A stretch of DNA of 64,000 nt from Desulfobulbaceae bacterium (GTDB taxonomy: Bacteria > Desulfobacterota > Desulfobulbia > Desulfobulbales > Desulfocapsaceae), in the NCBI GenBank assembly GCA_009773475.1, contig WSXV01000001.1:1-64000 (forward strand), written 5' to 3'. The position numbers and the translations under genes were made by a program. Each line of letters starts with the position of its first letter. The first letter of the stretch is position 1. The notes below the pieces were generated by a model that was given only the letters and a program-made list of their open reading frames with translations, was not told where the DNA came from and ran no database searches. This document shows positions 24,703 to 34,000 of the stretch, piece after piece.

Positions 24703-24718
24703 TGGCTTGCTATTTGCA
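24703..24718 (+). promoter_or_regulatory. Sigma-54 (-24/-12) promoter upstream of nrfHA
   Basis: TGGCTTGCTATTTGCA matches TGGCACGn4TTGCa with the invariant GG and GC dinucleotides at the correct spacing. It lies about 270 bases before nrfH, next to a sigma-54 activator pair. An inverted-repeat pair, ttacgaagaagac (24531) and ttcttcttcgtag (24646), lies upstream and could be the activator site. The rest of 24369-24988 has no supported gene. Confidence 0.6.
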
Positions 24719-24988
24719 CTACAAAGACTGTTAACAAAAGAGTTTTTTCAAGGGTGATCGAATTTGTTGAAGAGGAGGTGAGTCAATGGGGAAATGCGTC
24801 AGGAAAGAAACAGGGGACGCCGATTATCCATGTTGATATTAGGGTCCGAAAAAAATAACCATTATATTCTTATTCATGTCTTCACGGCCCCTTATGCCGA
24901 TTTCGCCAGGAAAAATTTTTAGTTATTTATTTCCAACGGCTTTTGTAACCGTATCAGTTGGTTATCCACTCTGTCAGGATTCTACAAC

Positions 24989-25519
24989 ATGAAAACAGGT
25001 ACACTCTTAAAATACAGTTCTATTCTCGTTTTTCTCAGTGCCATCGGCATGTTTGTTTATATGTTGAATATATCCAAGGCATTATCGTATCTCTCTGCCG
25101 ACCCCAAGGCCTGTATCAACTGTCATGTCATGAACACCTCGTATGCGACCTGGCAACACAGCTCACACGCCCGTGATGTCACCTGTGTTCAATGCCATCT
25201 TCCGGTTGGCAGCACGGTTGACAAGTATCTGGCCAAGATGCGAGATGGCTGGAACCATTCCCGTGCCTTCACCATGAACACCTATGCCCAAAGGATTCAG
25301 ATCAGCGACCATGCTGCGGAGAGGGTGCAGAAGAATTGTGTCACCTGTCATGCCGTGCTTACCGGAACGATTCGAGCTAACAGCGACCGCTATCATGATT
25401 TTTCCGGCAAGGCCCAGGTGGACAGGAAATGCTGGGAATGTCATCGGGATGTCCCCCATGGCATGGCGAGGAATTTAACCGCAACACCAAATAATTTGGG
25501 CGTAAGAGAGTTGAAATAA
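24989..25519 (+). CDS. nrfH: Cytochrome c nitrite reductase small subunit NrfH
   Basis: The 176-residue NapC/NirT-family protein has an N-terminal membrane anchor (about residues 8-28) and four CxxCH haem motifs: CINCH, CVQCH, CVTCH and CWECH. It takes electrons from the quinol pool and passes them to NrfA at the periplasmic face of the membrane. The nrfA gene follows 24 bases downstream. The start at 24989 gives a normal signal-anchor; cagga lies about nine bases upstream. Confidence 0.93.
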   Translation: MKTGTLLKYSSILVFLSAIGMFVYMLNISKALSYLSADPKACINCHVMNTSYATWQHSSHARDVTCVQCHLPVGSTVDKYLAKMRDGWNHSRAFTMNTYAQRIQISDHAAERVQKNCVTCHAVLTGTIRANSDRYHDFSGKAQVDRKCWECHRDVPHGMARNLTATPNNLGVRELK

Positions 25520-25543
25520 CAAGGGGAGGGAAAGTAAAATAAG

Positions 25544-27073
25544 ATGAAGAAAACATATTACACATTGTTGCTTGCAGGTTCATCGGTGGCAATCGGTGCC
25601 ATGCTGTTTCTGGGCAATTCCATTAACAGTCGGGCCGAAGAGAGAAAAGAGATCAACACCAGTCCAGTGGTTAAGGAAACCGGAGTGGAGAGCAAAAATG
25701 AGGCCTGGGAGAAATATTACCCGCGCGAGTACGACTCATGGAAGAAAACTAAGAATAGCGATAAGATAGACGACCAAATCAAAAAAAATCCGCAGATTGC
25801 GGTGATGTGGGCCGGCTATGCCTTTTCCAAGGATTATAACGCTCCCCGTGGGCATTTTTATGCCATTCAGGATTTGACCAACACCCTGCGAACCGGCGCC
25901 CCTGTAGATGCCATGACCGGCCCGCTCCCCTCGGCCTGCTGGAGTTGCAAGTCGCCGGATGTCCCGAGGATGATGGAAAAGGTGGGCGAGCTGGAGTTTT
26001 TTACCGGCAAATGGGCCAAATTGGGTCAGGAGATCGTCAACCCCATCGGTTGCGGTGATTGTCACGACAGCAAGACCGCCGATCTCACCCTGACCCGCCC
26101 CTACCTGAAAAAGGGATTGGAGGCAAGCGGCGTCAAGCTGGCGGACACCACCCATCAGGATATGCGCTCTCTGGTTTGTGCCCAGTGCCACTCCGAGTAT
26201 TATTTCAAAAAGACTGATTGGGAAGATCCGAAAGTGACCGATCCGGCCAAGGCCAAGAAGACGGCCATGGTGGTCACCTTTCCCTGGAGCAATGGCCTGA
26301 GTGTGGAAGAGATGGAAAAATATTATGATGATATCAAGTTCAGCGACTGGACTCATCAGATCAGCAAGACCCCGATGCTCAAGGCCCAGCATCCTGATTA
26401 TGAGGTGTTCACGAAGGGTATTCATGCCCGTCGGGGATTGGCCTGTGCTGATTGTCATATGCCCTACAAACAGGAAGGGGCGGTCAAATACTCCAACCAC
26501 CAGATCCAAAGCCCGCTTAATGATGTTGCCAACACCTGCCTGACCTGTCATCAGGAGACTGAGGCCGAGTTTAAAGAGGTCGTCAAGATCAAGCTGGAAA
26601 AGAAGGAGCAGTTGGCCAAATTCGCCATGGATAATATCGCGAAAGCCCATCTCGAAGCCGGCGAGGCCTGGAAACTAGGGGCCACTGAGGACGAGATGAA
26701 AGACCTGCAACAGGATATTCGTCATGCTCAATGGAAGTGGGATATGGCGGTTGCCGGTCATGGAAACTTCTTCCATGCTCCGGACGAGACCCTGCGCCTG
26801 TTAGCAGTGGCCAATGAGCAGGGGCAGGCCGCTCGTATCAAGCTGGTCAAGGTTCTGGCCAAACATGGTGCGGTGGATTATATGGCCCCTGATTTCTCCA
26901 CCAAAGAAGCAGCCCAGGCCCTGGCTGGTGTGGATATGGCCAAACTCATAGCCGAGAAAGAGACCTTCAAGGCCACATTGGTTCAGGAATGGGCCAAGCA
27001 GGCCGTGGCCAATGGCACCTTGGATATGAAGTCACGGGAAGGGATGAGTAATAATACCTCGTACGGAAAATAA
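25544..27073 (+). CDS. nrfA: Ammonia-forming cytochrome c nitrite reductase NrfA
   Basis: The 509-residue pentahaem cytochrome has a signal peptide (about residues 1-28). The catalytic haem has the characteristic CxxCK motif (CWSCK, lysine as ligand), and four CxxCH motifs follow (CGDCH, CAQCH, CADCH, CLTCH). It reduces nitrite to ammonium with six electrons in the periplasm. In sulfate reducers NrfHA serves nitrite detoxification and sometimes respiration. It forms an operon with nrfH, ended by a strong terminator, and is probably controlled by the divergent haem-sensor two-component system. Confidence 0.95.
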   Translation: MKKTYYTLLLAGSSVAIGAMLFLGNSINSRAEERKEINTSPVVKETGVESKNEAWEKYYPREYDSWKKTKNSDKIDDQIKKNPQIAVMWAGYAFSKDYNAPRGHFYAIQDLTNTLRTGAPVDAMTGPLPSACWSCKSPDVPRMMEKVGELEFFTGKWAKLGQEIVNPIGCGDCHDSKTADLTLTRPYLKKGLEASGVKLADTTHQDMRSLVCAQCHSEYYFKKTDWEDPKVTDPAKAKKTAMVVTFPWSNGLSVEEMEKYYDDIKFSDWTHQISKTPMLKAQHPDYEVFTKGIHARRGLACADCHMPYKQEGAVKYSNHQIQSPLNDVANTCLTCHQETEAEFKEVVKIKLEKKEQLAKFAMDNIAKAHLEAGEAWKLGATEDEMKDLQQDIRHAQWKWDMAVAGHGNFFHAPDETLRLLAVANEQGQAARIKLVKVLAKHGAVDYMAPDFSTKEAAQALAGVDMAKLIAEKETFKATLVQEWAKQAVANGTLDMKSREGMSNNTSYGK

Positions 27074-27109
27074 AAAGCTCCCGTAAAAGTTCTTTTCGGG
27101 GTGATAATG

Positions 27110-27153
27110 AAAGGCCAGTCCCTTGCCGCAGCGCGGGGGGCTGGCCTTTTTTA
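27110..27153 (+). terminator. Rho-independent terminator after nrfA
   Basis: AAGGCCAG and CTGGCCTT form a perfect stem followed by TTTTATT, 37 bases after the nrfA stop. Confidence 0.85.
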
Positions 27154-27415
27154 TTGCGTTACTCTCTTGGTTTGGCTCAAGTTTTACTTGGAGTGTTATC
27201 GGCATTTAAAACTGGCCCAGCAGTCCGACAAGCGCGCTCTCCGTTCTTATAGCAACCCACAACGGCCCCTTGGGGCTGATCATCAATAATGACGACCGGC
27301 CACGGCGGCTGGATGAACGCATTCTTGCCATCCCCACAGCCTGCCTCTAAAGATGCTGAGCATCTTATTCCAGCTTGAATGAGCTCCGTATTTTAATAAT
27401 TTTGCTTATATGGTG

Positions 27416-27444
27416 TTGACGAAAATCTGACTATACAATATATA
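27416..27444 (+). promoter_or_regulatory. Sigma-70-type promoter of nrdDG
   Basis: TTGACG and TATATA are separated by 17 bases and lie immediately before the cobalamin riboswitch. The 27154-27415 interval shows nothing recognisable. Confidence 0.6.
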
Positions 27445-27450
27445 GGGATT

Positions 27451-27625
27451 TGGCGATTCGTCACTCTTCATTACAAGAGTGACGAAAAGGGAACCCGGTG
27501 AAAATCCGGGGCTGTCGCGCAGCGGTAATCAGGAACGAACGTTATCAGAGCCACTGGCCAGGTTTGGTTGGGAAGGGATAACCAGTAGGTTGCAATATGC
27601 CTGAAAGTCCGAATACCTGTCGCCA
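27451..27625 (+). promoter_or_regulatory. Cobalamin (B12) riboswitch in the nrdD leader
   Basis: The conserved aptamer landmarks occur in order: AAAGGGAAcCCGGTGaAAATCCGGGgC (read in part), the core gCTGTCGCGCagCGGTAAT, the B12 box GCCACTGG, GGGAAGGG, and the closing AGTCCGAATACCTGTCGCC. TGGCGA at 27451 pairs with TCGCCA at 27620 to close P1. A hairpin gcag-a-tccgac/gtcgga-ctgc at 27631-27654 may be part of the expression platform. High cobalamin is expected to shut off the B12-independent reductase downstream. Confidence 0.9.
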
Positions 27626-27693
27626 TTACAGCAGATCCGACAACAGTCGGACTGCATTCCATTCACTCATCACCTCGCGTAAAGGAGAGAGTC

Positions 27694-29814
27694 ATGTCCC
27701 AGGCTATTCCGCAGCAGTTCGTCCAGTTATTCACCTCTATCAGAAAAAGAGATCAGCGCCTTGTTGATTTTCAATCCGAAAAGATAACCAAAGCACTCTG
27801 TAAGGCTGGTCTGGTAACAGGCGAGATAGACCTGCCTGAAGCACGTCGGCTCACCATGCAAATCCTGGCCATAGCCCAGAATATGTTTGCCGAGACAATC
27901 CCTGGTGTTGAAGATATTCAGGATCTGGTTGAAGAGGTCTTGTTGTCATCCGTCTACAAGAAGACGGCCAAGGCCTATATCCTGTATCGCGATCAACATG
28001 CCCGTCTCCGTGATATGGTGACGAAAACCGATCTTGATTTGATCGATGGCTATCTGCAGAAACTTGACTGGCAAGTCCAGGAAAACTCCAACATGTCCTA
28101 TTCACTCCAGGGATTGAATAACTACATTTCCAGCGAGGTGAGCAAAACCTACTGGCTAAACAAAATTTATCCATCAGAGGTACGGAAAGCTCATCAACAG
28201 GGGGATCTGCATATCCATGATCTTGGTTTGCTGTCGGTCTATTGTGTGGGTTGGGATCTTCGGGATCTGCTGAAAAAAGGCTTTACCGGGGCGGCGGGAA
28301 AGGCTGAAAGCGCTCCAGCCCGACATTTTCGCAGTGCCCTTGGCCAGATAGTTAATTTTTTCTATACATTGCAGGGTGAGGCTGCAGGAGCCCAGGCCTT
28401 CTCCAGTTTCGACACCTTTCTGGCCCCGTTTATCCGTTATGATAAGCTCAGCTACCGTGAAATTAAACAGGCCTTGCAGGAATTCGTGTTCAATCTCAAT
28501 GTCCCGACGCGAGTTGGCTTTCAAACTCCATTTACCAATCTGACGATGGATCTGAGACCGCCGTCAACGTTGAAAAACTCGCCGGTAATCATCGGCGGTA
28601 AGGAACAGGATACCAGCTATAACGACTATCAGGACGAAATGAACCTGCTGAATCAAGCCTTTCTAGAGGTCATGGCGGAAGGTGATGCTAAGGGGCGGGT
28701 TTTCACCTTTCCGATCCCAACTTATAACATCACGGCTGATTTCGACTGGGAAGATCCCAGCCTTGACAAGTTGTGGAGTATCACTGCTCGATACGGCCTG
28801 CCGTATTTTGCCAATTTTATCAATTCCGATATGAGCCCGGACGATACCAGGTCGATGTGCTGCCGACTCAGGCTCGACACCCGGGAGCTGGAAAAGCGCG
28901 GAGGTGGCCTCTTCGGGGCCAATCCACTGACTGGCTCGATCGGGGTGGTGACGATCAATATGGCGGCCATTGGTTATCAGGCATCAGACGAGGCCGATTT
29001 TTTCAGGCGCCTTGATGAATTGATGCTGATAGCCCGGACGTCTCTTGAAACCAAGAGAAAAGTGCTGGAGACTTTCACCAACAAGGGGCTCTATCCCTAC
29101 ACCCGGTTCTATCTGCGCAATGTTCATGAGCGCTTTGGCCGATTCTGGGAAAACCACTTTTCCACTATTGGCCTGATTGGCGTGAATGAAGCCTGTCTTA
29201 ATTTATTTTCTGTCGGTATCGGTGAGGAAAAGGGGCGGCAGTTTGCTTTGAGAATTCTTGATCATATGCGGCGGAGTCTTTTGCAGTTCCAGGAGGAGAC
29301 AGGCAATCAGTATAATCTTGAGGCAACTCCGGCTGAGGGAACAGGACACCGGCTGGCCCAGATTGATGCGCACCGATTTCCGGAAATGGCAGCTTCTTTA
29401 ACCTGCGGTGGAGCTGATATGTTGCCAATCTATGCTAATTCAACGCAACTGCCGGTCAATTACACGGATGACATTTTCACCTTGCTCGATCATCAGGATG
29501 AATTGCAAACCAGATATACCGGGGGGACAGTGGTACACTGCTTCATTGGTGAATCCGATATCGACCCTGCCGCAGTTAAATCGTTTGTTAAAACGGTCTG
29601 TTCTCAGTACAGGCTACCTTATTTTACCCTCACGCCGACATTTTCCATCTGTCCACAACATGGGTATCTGGCAGGTGAGCAGAAGCAGTGCCCGCACTGC
29701 CGGATAGCAACCGAGGTGTATTCCCGGGTGGTTGGCTACTTGAGACCGGTTCAACAGTGGCATGAAGGCAAGCAGGCAGAATTTGCTGCTCGTTCTAATT
29801 TTCGTCTGGCCTGA
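27694..29814 (+). CDS. nrdD: Anaerobic (class III) ribonucleoside-triphosphate reductase NrdD
   Basis: The 706-residue enzyme has an N-terminal ATP-cone (RKRDQRLVDFQSEKITKAL) and the large glycyl-radical barrel. A C-terminal zinc site is formed by two cysteine pairs (CPQHGY and CPHCR). The glycyl-radical region is RVVGYLRPVQQW. It reduces ribonucleotides to deoxyribonucleotides without oxygen or B12, using a glycyl radical made by NrdG. An upstream cobalamin riboswitch suggests it is the back-up for a B12-dependent class II enzyme encoded elsewhere; that partner is inferred. The ribosome-binding site aaaggagaga precedes the ATG. Confidence 0.95.
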   Translation: MSQAIPQQFVQLFTSIRKRDQRLVDFQSEKITKALCKAGLVTGEIDLPEARRLTMQILAIAQNMFAETIPGVEDIQDLVEEVLLSSVYKKTAKAYILYRDQHARLRDMVTKTDLDLIDGYLQKLDWQVQENSNMSYSLQGLNNYISSEVSKTYWLNKIYPSEVRKAHQQGDLHIHDLGLLSVYCVGWDLRDLLKKGFTGAAGKAESAPARHFRSALGQIVNFFYTLQGEAAGAQAFSSFDTFLAPFIRYDKLSYREIKQALQEFVFNLNVPTRVGFQTPFTNLTMDLRPPSTLKNSPVIIGGKEQDTSYNDYQDEMNLLNQAFLEVMAEGDAKGRVFTFPIPTYNITADFDWEDPSLDKLWSITARYGLPYFANFINSDMSPDDTRSMCCRLRLDTRELEKRGGGLFGANPLTGSIGVVTINMAAIGYQASDEADFFRRLDELMLIARTSLETKRKVLETFTNKGLYPYTRFYLRNVHERFGRFWENHFSTIGLIGVNEACLNLFSVGIGEEKGRQFALRILDHMRRSLLQFQEETGNQYNLEATPAEGTGHRLAQIDAHRFPEMAASLTCGGADMLPIYANSTQLPVNYTDDIFTLLDHQDELQTRYTGGTVVHCFIGESDIDPAAVKSFVKTVCSQYRLPYFTLTPTFSICPQHGYLAGEQKQCPHCRIATEVYSRVVGYLRPVQQWHEGKQAEFAARSNFRLA

Positions 29815-29818
29815 GACT

Positions 29819-30409
29819 ATGCAGATAGGCGGCTTTCATCCGGCAAGTTTTAATAATTATCCAGGCAAGGTTGCTGCTGTGGTATTCACCCAAGGTTGTA
29901 ACTTCTGCTGTCCATTCTGCCACAATGCTGGACTGATCGGCTTTGATCCGTCATCAAACTTTTCTGAACAGGATATCCTTGCCAGACTTGCACAGCGGCG
30001 AGGAAAGCTAACCGGTGTGGTTATCAGCGGTGGTGAACCGACCCTGCAGAGGGATCTGCTGTCATTCTGCAGATGCTTGGGAGAGATGGGTTTTGCAGTG
30101 AAGATTGACACGAACGGCAGTATGCCGGAGATGCTCGTCGAGCTGATTGCAGCAAAAGTTGTGGATTATATTGCCATGGATCTGAAAGCTCCGTTATCGA
30201 AGTATGATCGACTGGCAGGTGTCGCTACTGATACCAAGGCAATTCGTCGATCAGCATCCCTCATCTCTGAAAGCGGCCTCCCCCATCATTTCCGGACAAC
30301 AGCTGTTGAATCACTCCTGTCTTGTCAAGACTTAGCGGATATTCGGAAACTCATTCCTGCCGGCTCTTCATATATTGTGCAACAGTTCAGGCCTGTTGTG
30401 TCGTTGTGA
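29819..30409 (+). CDS. nrdG: Anaerobic ribonucleotide reductase-activating radical SAM protein NrdG
   Basis: The 196-residue radical SAM protein has the cluster motif CxxxCxxC in GCNFCCPFCHNAG and the SAM-binding GGEPTLQ. It generates the glycyl radical on NrdD. The track begins at 29762 inside nrdD; the ATG at 29819, four bases after the nrdD stop, gives the typical start IGGFHPASFNNYPGKVA. Close spacing indicates translational coupling. Confidence 0.93.
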   Translation: MQIGGFHPASFNNYPGKVAAVVFTQGCNFCCPFCHNAGLIGFDPSSNFSEQDILARLAQRRGKLTGVVISGGEPTLQRDLLSFCRCLGEMGFAVKIDTNGSMPEMLVELIAAKVVDYIAMDLKAPLSKYDRLAGVATDTKAIRRSASLISESGLPHHFRTTAVESLLSCQDLADIRKLIPAGSSYIVQQFRPVVSL

Positions 30410-30862
30410 ATTCCTCCACTTTTTTGCCGAAGCAAGAAGATTGCAACCTTCACTTCCGGTAAATTGAAGTGTATTAAATTCCCTGCTTGTGGGTAGGTCG
30501 TTTATGGTTAGATGCGAGCTTAGTTCTGCAACTTACCCTATTTTGGAAATATCTTGCCTTGCGATAGAGCCAAGCTTTTCAGGAAAAATCTCACCTTTTT
30601 AGCATCAACCCGAGTAGAGGTTGGCAAAGCAAATCTCTTATGACGAACGACCTGATGAGTGGGAAATGATTATGCACATTAAACAGACATCATCTTTGAA
30701 AGTGAAGGAGGTAGGATATTCGTACAGAGTACAGAGTGTTTCTCTGTTTGTGGGCAATTTGATGCAAGGGGGTATCAAATTGACTGAGAGTTCGTAGCCC
30801 ACTCGAGTAAACTTCTTTCAGAAGGGAATAAGTTATTTTTACTGACCCGCTAATGATCAAAC
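30410..30862. other. Intergenic region without a recognisable gene
   Basis: About 450 bases between nrdG and a terminator hairpin. A short ORF from 30668 (MIMHIKQTSS, about 43 codons) has no family I recognise, and I do not call it. No other structure stands out. Confidence 0.45.
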
Positions 30863-30903
30863 AATCAAGGGGTTAAGTCGTAACGACTCAACCCCTTGAT
30901 TTT
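30863..30903. terminator. Bidirectional hairpin terminator beside tRNA-Arg
   Basis: AATCAAGGGGTTAAGTCG pairs with CGACTCAACCCCTTGATT (one bulge) around TAA. T-rich bases follow on the plus strand and a shorter run on the minus strand. It lies directly downstream of the minus-strand tRNA gene. Confidence 0.75.
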
Positions 30904-30908
30904 ACTGG

Positions 30909-30982
<74 letters not shown>

Positions 30983-31091
30983 TTATTTTTTGAATTTATC
31001 ATTTTAATCGAATGAAAGGGGAAAAAGCAACCCCATTCTCTCTGTGTTGCCAGCTTAGTCGCGAGTTACGGCAACAATGATGGCCCATTCC

Positions 31092-34000
31092 TTATTTTTG
31101 TCTGATCAGATCCAGGAGATCATCGGCGCTCATTTTGGCGCTGATGTCGCTTCCGGTGAGCAGGCTGCCGGCAAGATCCCGTTTTTCCTGATGCAGCTTT
31201 ACGATTTTTTCTTCAATGGTATCCTTACAGATAAGCCGGTAGATGGTGACCGGACGGGTTTGACCGATGCGGTGGGCGCGGTCGGAAGCCTGATCTTCAA
31301 TGGCTGGATTCCACCAGGGATCCATGTGAATGACATAATCGGCGGCCGTCAGGTTGAGTCCAAGACCGCCAGCCTTGAGACTGATAAGAAAGAGATCACT
31401 TTTTCCCGACTGAAATTCATCGACCTGTTGCTTCCGTTTGGCGCTGCTGGTGGAGCCATCCAGATATTTATAGGCAATTCCCTTGCCATCCAGATACTCG
31501 CGCAGAATCTGGAGATGGCCGATGAACTGGCTGAAGACCAGAGCCTTGTGGCGTCCGCCCAGAAGTTCTTCAATGACGGCGGAAAATACCTCCAGTTTGG
31601 CACCGGGAAGATTGGTGTCCGGGGCGATCAGGCGTGGATGGCAGCAGGCTTGCCGCAGTTTCATGATCTCGGTGAGAATCTGCAGGTGCCTGCCCTTTTT
31701 CCCGTCATTATTTTCAAGGGCTTGCAGGGCGTTTTGTCTGAGTGCCTCGTAAAAATGGGTTTCATCCTTGCTCATGGCCACATGCAGGGTGACCTCGGTG
31801 CGGGGCGGCAGCTCTTCCAGGACATCGGATTTGATGCGGCGCAGGATAAAGGGACGAATCAGTTTCTTCAGTTTGAGGCGGGCCTCACGGTCGTGATAGC
31901 GCTCGATGGGAATGGCAAAGCGATCATTGAATCGATTCAAGGTGCCGAGCAGACCGGGGTTGATAAAGTGAAAGAGGTTCCATAGCTCTCCCAGATGATT
32001 TTCAATGGGCGTACCAGTGGTGATCAGCCGGAATCTGGCCTGGAGGGCCATGGCGGCCTTGGAGCGTTTGGTTGCTGCATTCTTGATGGCCTGGGCCTCG
32101 TCCAGAATAATGGTCTGCCATTTGACCTGCGATAACAGCTCATTTTCCTGTTGAAGCAGGGTGTAGGTGGTGATCAGGAGGTCAAATTTTCCCAGTCCCT
32201 GAATGGTTTTTTTGCGATCCTTACCGGGCAGGGAGCAGATATTTAGGGTGGGGGCAAAACGATTGACCTCGGTTTCCCAGTTGGTTGAGACAGAGGTCGG
32301 GGCGATGACCAGTGACGGTCCTTCCTCGGCCAGCTCGAGGATAATGGCCAGGGACTGGATGGTCTTGCCCAGCCCCATGTCATCGGCCAGACAGCCGCCA
32401 ACACCCCAGTGAACAAGGCGGGACAGCCAGTTAAAGCCTTCCAGCTGATAATCGCGTAACTCTGCCTGCAGGGTGGTGGGAAGCTGAGGGGTGAAGGATT
32501 GGATGCTTTTCAGTTTTGCCAGCTGGGCTTCCCAGCCGGCATCCGTGATGGTTTGTGCCTGATCGATGAGCTTTTGCAGGGGGAGCGCGGCCAGGGGATG
32601 GAGGAGGATCTCGTCTCCGCCTTCGGTATCAGAGTCTTCGGAAAAGATGTTCAGTTCTTTCAGGCGTTTTTTGAACTCCTGGGTGAGCGCCAGAAACTGC
32701 CCCTCTCCGATCTGGACAAAACGTCCGGAGGCGCCTTTCACCTTGGTGAGCAGTTCACGCAGGTCAATGACTGTATCCTGGTCCAGCACGACCTCTCCGG
32801 ACAGGGCAAACCAGTTCTGATGATTGGTGCGAATCTTCAGATTCAGGTTATTCATGGAGGCCTGGTGACTGACGGTCAGCTTTTCTCCCTCCGGCCATTC
32901 TATGATCACCTGGTCGTGGATGGCCTGTAACTCGAGCAGGGCCTGCAAACAGTCATCAGGATCCTGCAGGTACCATTCCCGATCTCCTTCCTGTTCAATG
33001 TCGATGGCAAGGTCAAGGATGGGACAGGATTCTTCGATCTCGCGTGCATTCTGCTCTTCCAGGGCCATATTACGCCGGGTTTGCAGGCGCTTGCCGCGCA
33101 CCTCGGCCATGATATTTTCCACACCCTGCCCCGGTTTCAGATAATGGCTGCCTTCCGCGAAGGGTTTGACAAACATCTCCAGTCGAAAGCCGCCGCCATA
33201 GGGAAGCAGATGGATGTAAATGGAGGGGTCAGCCTCGACAAATTCAATATGGGTGTGTTTATTGGTTGAGCTGTCAATGGCGATGGCTGAGTGGACGGTC
33301 ATGTAAGAGGAGATGTTGCCGATGGCGGTCAGCACCTGCTCACTTGCCTCTAATGGCACACTCAAGCCGGCAGGGCCGGTAATCTGGGCAATGCGACGAT
33401 GATTATCGTTGATTTCAATGATCTTGAAGCGGGTGGGGGTTTCGGCAAAGACGGTGATGGCATTTTTGGTCACGGCCTGGGCAAAACGAATATGCAGCTG
33501 TCCTCCCCGCTCTTCCACCAGCAGCTCAGGTTCGCCGGCGACAAACTCCACCATTGAGGTTGGTGACCGGGCAAGAAAGATCAGCGGGTGGTTAATCATC
33601 GCCACCAGAGCCTTGTCGATGTCAAAGTGATGGCTGATCCCATGGGTCTCTGGATGTTCAACCTTTTGAATGGCAGCGCAGATCTTGCGATCCTGGATAG
33701 TCAGGTAGGGCAGCATGTCGCCGGTGTAGAGCCGGGCCAGGGATATGGGACGTCCTTTGCTCCACAGCCCATCAGCGGTGCGTTTCTGTTCTTTGGGGCT
33801 GATGGTGATCAGGTCTTTTTTATGGTCGATGAACCAGGCCATCCGGATGGACTGATCCCAGGCCGGAGACTGCTCGACGGTGGTGGCCTGGATCAGGGCC
33901 TGCAGGCTTCGCTTCCACGGTTCTTCCGGCTCAAGAATGGAGACCAGCGAGGCCTGGCCGGTTGTTTCCTCGATGGCCCGCATGGCTTCAAGGTAGTCAG

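Noticed and set aside
24682-24858. A 58-codon ORF (MKKKHSVWLAICTTK) with a plausible ribosome-binding site upstream of nrfH
   Set aside because: It overlaps the -24/-12 promoter and I recognise no family; the promoter reading explains the sequence better. It could still be a short leader ORF.
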